Positions 43,131-46,616 of a DNA stretch of 46,616 nucleotides are shown here, in pieces. The stretch lies in assembly GCA_045595965.1 (NCBI GenBank), contig JAZOBN010000039.1:1-46616 (forward strand). The letters are read 5' to 3'. This stretch comes from CAAGNP01 sp045595965 (GTDB lineage Bacteria; Bacteroidota; Bacteroidia; Bacteroidales; UBA932). Position 1 is the first letter of the stretch; each line of letters starts with the position of its first letter. A model generated the notes under the pieces. It was not told where the DNA came from, did not search any database, and was given only the letters and a program-made list of their open reading frames with translations. Made by a program: the position numbers and the translations under genes.

Positions 43131-44141
43131 CTATATCAGATCAATACCATTTGAGTGGCATATCTGATACATCTCTTCGGGCCATACAGCACTCTGAATC
43201 TCCCCAATATGGGCTTTTCTGAGCAGATACATACACAAACGTGACTGCCCAATTCCCCCACCGATGGTGTATGGAAGTTCTCCGGAAAGGAGTTTCTTGT
43301 GGAAATAGAGATCTTTTTTGTGACTTTGACCCTTTGCATCCAATTGTCTGACAAGGGCCTCCTCATCCACTCTGATACCCATACTTGAAATTTCAAAAGC
43401 TATCTCCAGCAATGGATTCCACAAAAGAAGGTCTCCGTTAAGATTCCAGTCATCATAGTCGGCTGCTCTGGTGTCGTGTGGCTTTCCATCTGAAAGGTTG
43501 CCACCAATTCCAATGATAAACACAGCCTTATATTTACGACAAATCTCATTCTCCCGCTCTTTTGGGGAGAGATCGGGATACAATTGCAGCAACTCCTCGG
43601 AGGTGATGAAAAAGATATTTTCGGGCAACATAGGGACAATCTGCGGAAACTCCACATATAGTTTGTTCTCTGTCACCTTGATTGCCTCATATATCCTGCG
43701 GACTATTTTCTTCAGGAACTCTATGTTTCTGTCAGATTTGCATATAACCCTCTCCCAGTCCCATTGGTCCACATAGATGGAGTGGATATTGTCAAGATCT
43801 TCATCGGGACGAAGGGCATTCATATCTGTATAAATTCCCCTCCCTGGCTCAACCCCTATCTGGGAGAGTTTCAACCTCTTCCACTTGGCCAGAGAATGGA
43901 CCACCTCTGCCCCCCTTTCATTCATCCCTTTGACAGGGAATGTAACCGGCCTCTCCACCCCGTTGAGATCATCATTCAGCCCCATACCGGTAAGGACAAC
44001 CATCGGAGCAGTAACACGCAGCAAAGCAAGCTGTGCAGACAAGTTGATCTGGAACATGTCTTTAACAGCTTTAATCGCCTTTTCTGTGTTTTCCGTATTC
44101 CCTAAAATGTTGGAATATTGATGGGGAATTATCAGTGACAT
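43131..44141 (-). CDS. asnA: Aspartate--ammonia ligase (ammonia-dependent asparagine synthetase A)
   Basis: Makes asparagine from aspartate and ammonia with ATP to AMP, using a class II aminoacyl-tRNA-synthetase-like fold. The 336-residue length is typical. Characteristic blocks are VTFPVKGMNERGAEVVHSLA, KRLKLSQIGVEPGRGIYTDM, YVDQWDWE, the ATP-binding loop IIGIGGNLSDGKPHDTRAADYDDW and the C-terminal GGGIGQSRLCMYLL. It starts 1 bp after the stop of the phosphopantetheinyl transferase gene, so the two form an operon; it ends 10 bp from the convergent peptidase. Confidence 0.97.
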   Translation of the reverse strand: MSLIIPHQYSNILGNTENTEKAIKAVKDMFQINLSAQLALLRVTAPMVVLTGMGLNDDLNGVERPVTFPVKGMNERGAEVVHSLAKWKRLKLSQIGVEPGRGIYTDMNALRPDEDLDNIHSIYVDQWDWERVICKSDRNIEFLKKIVRRIYEAIKVTENKLYVEFPQIVPMLPENIFFITSEELLQLYPDLSPKERENEICRKYKAVFIIGIGGNLSDGKPHDTRAADYDDWNLNGDLLLWNPLLEIAFEISSMGIRVDEEALVRQLDAKGQSHKKDLYFHKKLLSGELPYTIGGGIGQSRLCMYLLRKAHIGEIQSAVWPEEMYQICHSNGIDLI

Positions 44142-44142
44142 T

Positions 44143-44787
44143 CTATTTTTCTCCTACCAACCACACAAGAATATGGTTTTCAAACACTTCGTATTCAAGC
44201 TCAAATTCCTCCTCTTCACCATCCTTATGGATAAAGACAGCTTCAAGCTCTCCATCTTTTTTAGGTGTAAATTTTTCCAGCTCAATCTGTTCAGCAAAAT
44301 CTACCCTATTCTGGGACATTCTTTTGAAAATTGCCTCTTTTGCGCACCAATAGATACCAAGCTGAAGGTTGTGATCTTTGTCTCTCAAATCATCAATCTC
44401 CTCTTCAGAGAGAGCTTTCCTCTCTACTGCCGAGAAATCTCTGTCCGCACTCTCAACATCAATACCGACACACTCCTCCTCGTGTGTAATGATTGCTACA
44501 AATCTGGTAGTGTGGGAGATGCTGATTTCGTCAGCACAATTCTGTATGTATGGTTTACCATTGTCGTGGTGACCAAGATAAACTTTTTCAGGATAAAGCT
44601 CATTCAGAAGAGCTCTGACAGCAAGTTTCTCTTTTCTTCTTGATTCACTCCTAAGGAGTTCCAGTTCTTCGAGTTCATCGTTGGGGATAGGTGAGCATAA
44701 CGTTCGCAGCTCATCTTCACTTTCGGTGATTTCCCAGATGGCGATAGTGGCGCCGTTGTCTAATGTACGTTTGGAGTAAAGTCCCAT
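44143..44787 (-). CDS. 4'-Phosphopantetheinyl transferase superfamily protein
   Basis: Transfers phosphopantetheine from CoA to a serine of a carrier protein. The 214-residue length and motif order fit the Sfp-like group: a mid-protein VGIDVES motif with the Mg-binding Asp and a WCAKEAIFKR motif (usual W-x-x-KEA) about 50 residues later. The N-terminal half has ISHTTRFVAI, matching the CoA-binding P1 region. No polyketide, peptide-synthetase or fatty-acid gene is near, so it may serve fatty-acid acyl-carrier protein or an unseen pathway. A good promoter lies upstream; asnA follows after 1 bp. Confidence 0.88.
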   Translation of the reverse strand: MGLYSKRTLDNGATIAIWEITESEDELRTLCSPIPNDELEELELLRSESRRKEKLAVRALLNELYPEKVYLGHHDNGKPYIQNCADEISISHTTRFVAIITHEEECVGIDVESADRDFSAVERKALSEEEIDDLRDKDHNLQLGIYWCAKEAIFKRMSQNRVDFAEQIELEKFTPKKDGELEAVFIHKDGEEEEFELEYEVFENHILVWLVGEK

Positions 44788-44811
44788 TTATTTGTAAAAA
44801 ATATTCGGGTG

Positions 44812-44844
44812 CAAATATAAGAAGGTGTTTTGAATTTATCCAAA
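44812..44844 (-). promoter_or_regulatory. Promoter of the phosphopantetheinyl transferase-asnA operon
   Basis: Minus strand: TTTG at 44844-44841, a 21-nt spacer and TATATTTG at 44819-44812, a complete Bacteroidota-type promoter, 24 nt before the ATG at 44787. The rest of the gap up to 44906 holds no recognisable feature. Confidence 0.7.
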
Positions 44845-44906
44845 TTTTATCTCTTTGCTTGTGTGCCTGCACTAAAAATCTGATATTCTTACGAATTCTG
44901 AAAGAT

Positions 44907-46421
44907 CTAAAGTTGTGAGATATTGGTATTCATCCATTGGATTCTGCCATGCAGCCAATCCTTCAGATATGCAATCTGGTCATCGTACGCTTTCTCTATA
45001 GCCTCATCTGAGGCCCCTCCCGGGGTCATCAGATGCCATAATTTATCATTGTATAGTGCCGATTTTTTTAGTTCCTTGTGCTTACTGTCAATATAAGACA
45101 TTATCTCCTCCTCATTGGCGGCAATAACTGCCATTTTGCTCTTCAGCAAAGTGATAAAAGCGGGGTTTTTGAACATTGTTGAGAGCCATATTTTCGAACG
45201 GTCCCTATCTCTGATTGCAAATCCTACATAGCCGTTATCACTCCCGTCGCCATCATCATAAACCTGATTCCCGAAAGCGAGGTCATAATCCCATAGCGGC
45301 CCCATATAGAGGCTCCCATCTTCTGATATATTCATATAAACACTGAGGAAAAATCCTGAATCGGGATTCTTGGTAAGTTCACTGTTGAGATACCAGTCAA
45401 CCATACTTTCCAAATGCAGGTACTCGCTGTAACTTGCTATATTATCCGCATTAAGCTCCTTTTCGAGGTTGTTTATATAGTTCTCGACATAACAGAACTC
45501 TTCTCCCCCCTGCTGCACATCGGGGTCTTTAATTACATAATTCAATTTAGAAAGTTCACTTTTGAAAAATATATCGCCATTGGCTGCTTTTGCCCTGTAA
45601 TCTATCTCCAGAACATATCCATCGGGGACACGGTTTTCATCCACCTTTATATGTTCGCACAAATAGTAATTCCCCAGATATCTTCCGTTCAACACCAATT
45701 CCAAAAGTTGTCCCCCTTGCTTCCAACGGAGATTTGAATATTTCTGGGCAAGGTGGAAAGCGACATCGGTCCGGATAAATGATTTATCATTATATGCAGC
45801 CAACAACACCCAGCGTTTATGCTTTGGCATACCAAAAAGTTCCTTCTTGCTCCCCAATTTAAGGGCATAAGGTTTTTTGGGATTCTGCCATGTAGTATTT
45901 CCCCTACCCCTTATTTCCAACTCCTCTTTCTCCATAATATATAGACCGCTTGTATCCATTATGGAGAATTCACCTGACACCCAATTCTCTTTATCCAGGA
46001 TAGGTGCATTGTTCTTTGTATTGACAAACAATATCGGAAGCCCTGTAAATTTTTCATAACTTAAAGAGAGCTCTACGGTGTAACTCTTCATTTTCCCCTC
46101 CTGGTTGGTAACTGTATATTCTACAGCAGAGGTGAAGTCATTCTTGGTAGAGCCACTAATCTGCTGGATCCCGTTTACAGTAACAACACACCCCAGAGGA
46201 ACCTCAAAGGAGGCCATGAGTATGGAGAGATCTGTAGGAAAGGGAATTTCATAATTGAGGTTTGTCCCCCCCTGGGTCTCAAGTTCTATATCATAAAACA
46301 GGGAATAGTTGTTGGTGGTGTAAAATCCGAAAGAGAGAAATTCGGGTTCATATACCGGTGTTTTGTCACAAGCCTGGAACAAAAACAAAACAGGCAATAT
46401 CAAAGCAAATAACTTCTTCAT
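44907..46421 (-). CDS. CotH-kinase family lipoprotein
   Basis: Exported lipoprotein of 504 residues with lipobox LFLFQAC (Cys18). The ATG at 46421 (MKKLFALILPVLF) gives a normal lipoprotein signal; an upstream ATG at 46442 would add MIYITIQ and lies 6 nt from the -7 box. An N-terminal beta-sandwich region (about 25-130) precedes a CotH-like kinase domain: ELEIRGRGNTTWQNPKKPYALKL near 185, HKRWVLLAAYNDKSFIRTDV and DENRVPDGYVLEID, and later GPLWDYDLAFGNQ. CotH is an atypical secreted protein kinase of Bacillus spores; bacterial relatives elsewhere probably phosphorylate surface proteins or glycans, but no substrate is known here. An IS3-type element ends just upstream. Confidence 0.88.
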   Translation of the reverse strand: MKKLFALILPVLFLFQACDKTPVYEPEFLSFGFYTTNNYSLFYDIELETQGGTNLNYEIPFPTDLSILMASFEVPLGCVVTVNGIQQISGSTKNDFTSAVEYTVTNQEGKMKSYTVELSLSYEKFTGLPILFVNTKNNAPILDKENWVSGEFSIMDTSGLYIMEKEELEIRGRGNTTWQNPKKPYALKLGSKKELFGMPKHKRWVLLAAYNDKSFIRTDVAFHLAQKYSNLRWKQGGQLLELVLNGRYLGNYYLCEHIKVDENRVPDGYVLEIDYRAKAANGDIFFKSELSKLNYVIKDPDVQQGGEEFCYVENYINNLEKELNADNIASYSEYLHLESMVDWYLNSELTKNPDSGFFLSVYMNISEDGSLYMGPLWDYDLAFGNQVYDDGDGSDNGYVGFAIRDRDRSKIWLSTMFKNPAFITLLKSKMAVIAANEEEIMSYIDSKHKELKKSALYNDKLWHLMTPGGASDEAIEKAYDDQIAYLKDWLHGRIQWMNTNISQL

Positions 46422-46448
46422 TTGTATGGTAATATATATCATCCGTGG

Positions 46449-46477
46449 CAAAGATAATAAAATAGGCGGTCAAACAA
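46449..46477 (-). promoter_or_regulatory. Probable promoter of the CotH-like gene
   Basis: TATCTTTG at 46456-46449 with TTG at 46477-46475 (18-nt spacer, slightly short). It lies between the gene and the IS terminus at 46481, so the IS forms the sequence directly upstream of the -33 element. Confidence 0.55.
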
Positions 46478-46480
46478 TGA

Positions 46481-46616
46481 TGTGACCCCCAAAAGTTGGA
46501 CGGTTTAACATTATTAAGAGGCTGACTTAGATTGGAACAGAGCTCGGTATTGCACCGGGCTCATTCCTTTTAGCCTCAGTTTGATTCTATCATTATTGTA
46601 GTAGCGTATGTACTTG
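46481..46616 (-). mobile_element. IS3-family insertion sequence (one end only)
   Basis: The end begins TGTGACCCCCAAAAGTTGGA at 46481, the typical form of IS3-family (IS150-like) terminal inverted repeats in Bacteroidota. It is followed by the C-terminus of an IS3-type transposase reading on the minus strand. The other end and the possible target duplication lie outside the window. Confidence 0.88.
46514..46616 (-). CDS. IS3-family transposase OrfB, C-terminal fragment
   Basis: Too short for complete open-frame detection because it enters from the right edge. The minus-strand translation is KYIRYYNNDRIKLRLKGMSP followed by VQYRALFQSKSAS and a stop (46516-46514). The YNxxRIKxxLKGMSPVQYR pattern is the hallmark end of the IS3/IS150 DDE integrase domain. 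The catalytic D,D,E residues lie outside. Whether the element is intact is not visible. Confidence 0.9.
   Translation of the reverse strand, partial: KYIRYYNNDRIKLRLKGMSPVQYRALFQSKSAS

Overview
The window looks like chromosomal DNA from a member of the Bacteroidota, most likely the order Bacteroidales. The evidence is the Bacteroidota-type promoter element (TAnnTTTG, often TATCTTTG) in almost every intergenic gap, the absence of strong Shine-Dalgarno sequences, a STN-type TonB-dependent receptor followed by a DUF4249 lipoprotein, a class III fructose-bisphosphatase, a B12-dependent ribonucleotide reductase and a str operon in the order rpsL-rpsG-fusA. Genus is not resolvable by eye. Coding density is very high, with about 34 genes and only one intergenic gap longer than 300 bp.

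Layout. 1-2661 (minus) is the str operon rpsL-rpsG-fusA, with fusA cut by the window edge. 2757-8993 (minus) is a four-gene cell-envelope operon: a small exported protein, a TonB-dependent receptor, a DUF4249 lipoprotein and an exported protein that pairs an MG2-like domain with a plug-like domain but has no barrel. 9012-13522 holds a YfcC/ArcD-like carrier divergent from a CtlX-type guanidino hydrolase, which is followed 3 nt later by fbp. 13519-15764 (minus) is rsgA then a MATE exporter. 15821-18040 (plus) is a polyprenyl diphosphate synthase and a U32 protein. 18024-19667 (minus) is an S41 protease. 19732-22525 (plus) is rdgB, recO and a GH3-family adenylase. 22567-24087 (minus) is gpmI. 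24158-29943 (plus) is rnr and dnaE. 29945-33267 (minus) is nrdJ then ispE. 33395-37242 (minus) is sufB-pnuC-sufC-sufD. 37293-38285 (plus) is a ThiL-like gene that lacks most catalytic aspartates. 38286-38774 is a noncoding, repeat- and hairpin-rich gap between convergent genes. 38775-41628 (minus) is tyrS-rbfA-lolC-like. 41738-43120 (plus) is an exported S37-type peptidase. 43131-44787 (minus) is a phosphopantetheinyl transferase then asnA. 44907-46421 (minus) is a CotH-kinase lipoprotein. 46481 to the end is one terminus of an IS3-family element with the C-terminus of its transposase.

Most genes are housekeeping: translation (str operon, tyrS, rbfA, rsgA), replication and repair (dnaE, recO, nrdJ, rdgB), RNA decay (rnr), glycolysis and gluconeogenesis (gpmI, fbp), isoprenoids (ispE, polyprenyl synthase) and Fe-S assembly (suf). 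The parts most worth a second look are the tandem dyad repeats between 38442 and 38588, the apparent ThiL pseudoenzyme beside them, the receptor operon with its barrel-less plug protein, the pnuC gene inside the suf operon, the CtlX/YfcC pair, and several promoters whose -7 box lies only 5-8 nt from the start codon, which predicts leaderless or almost leaderless mRNAs.
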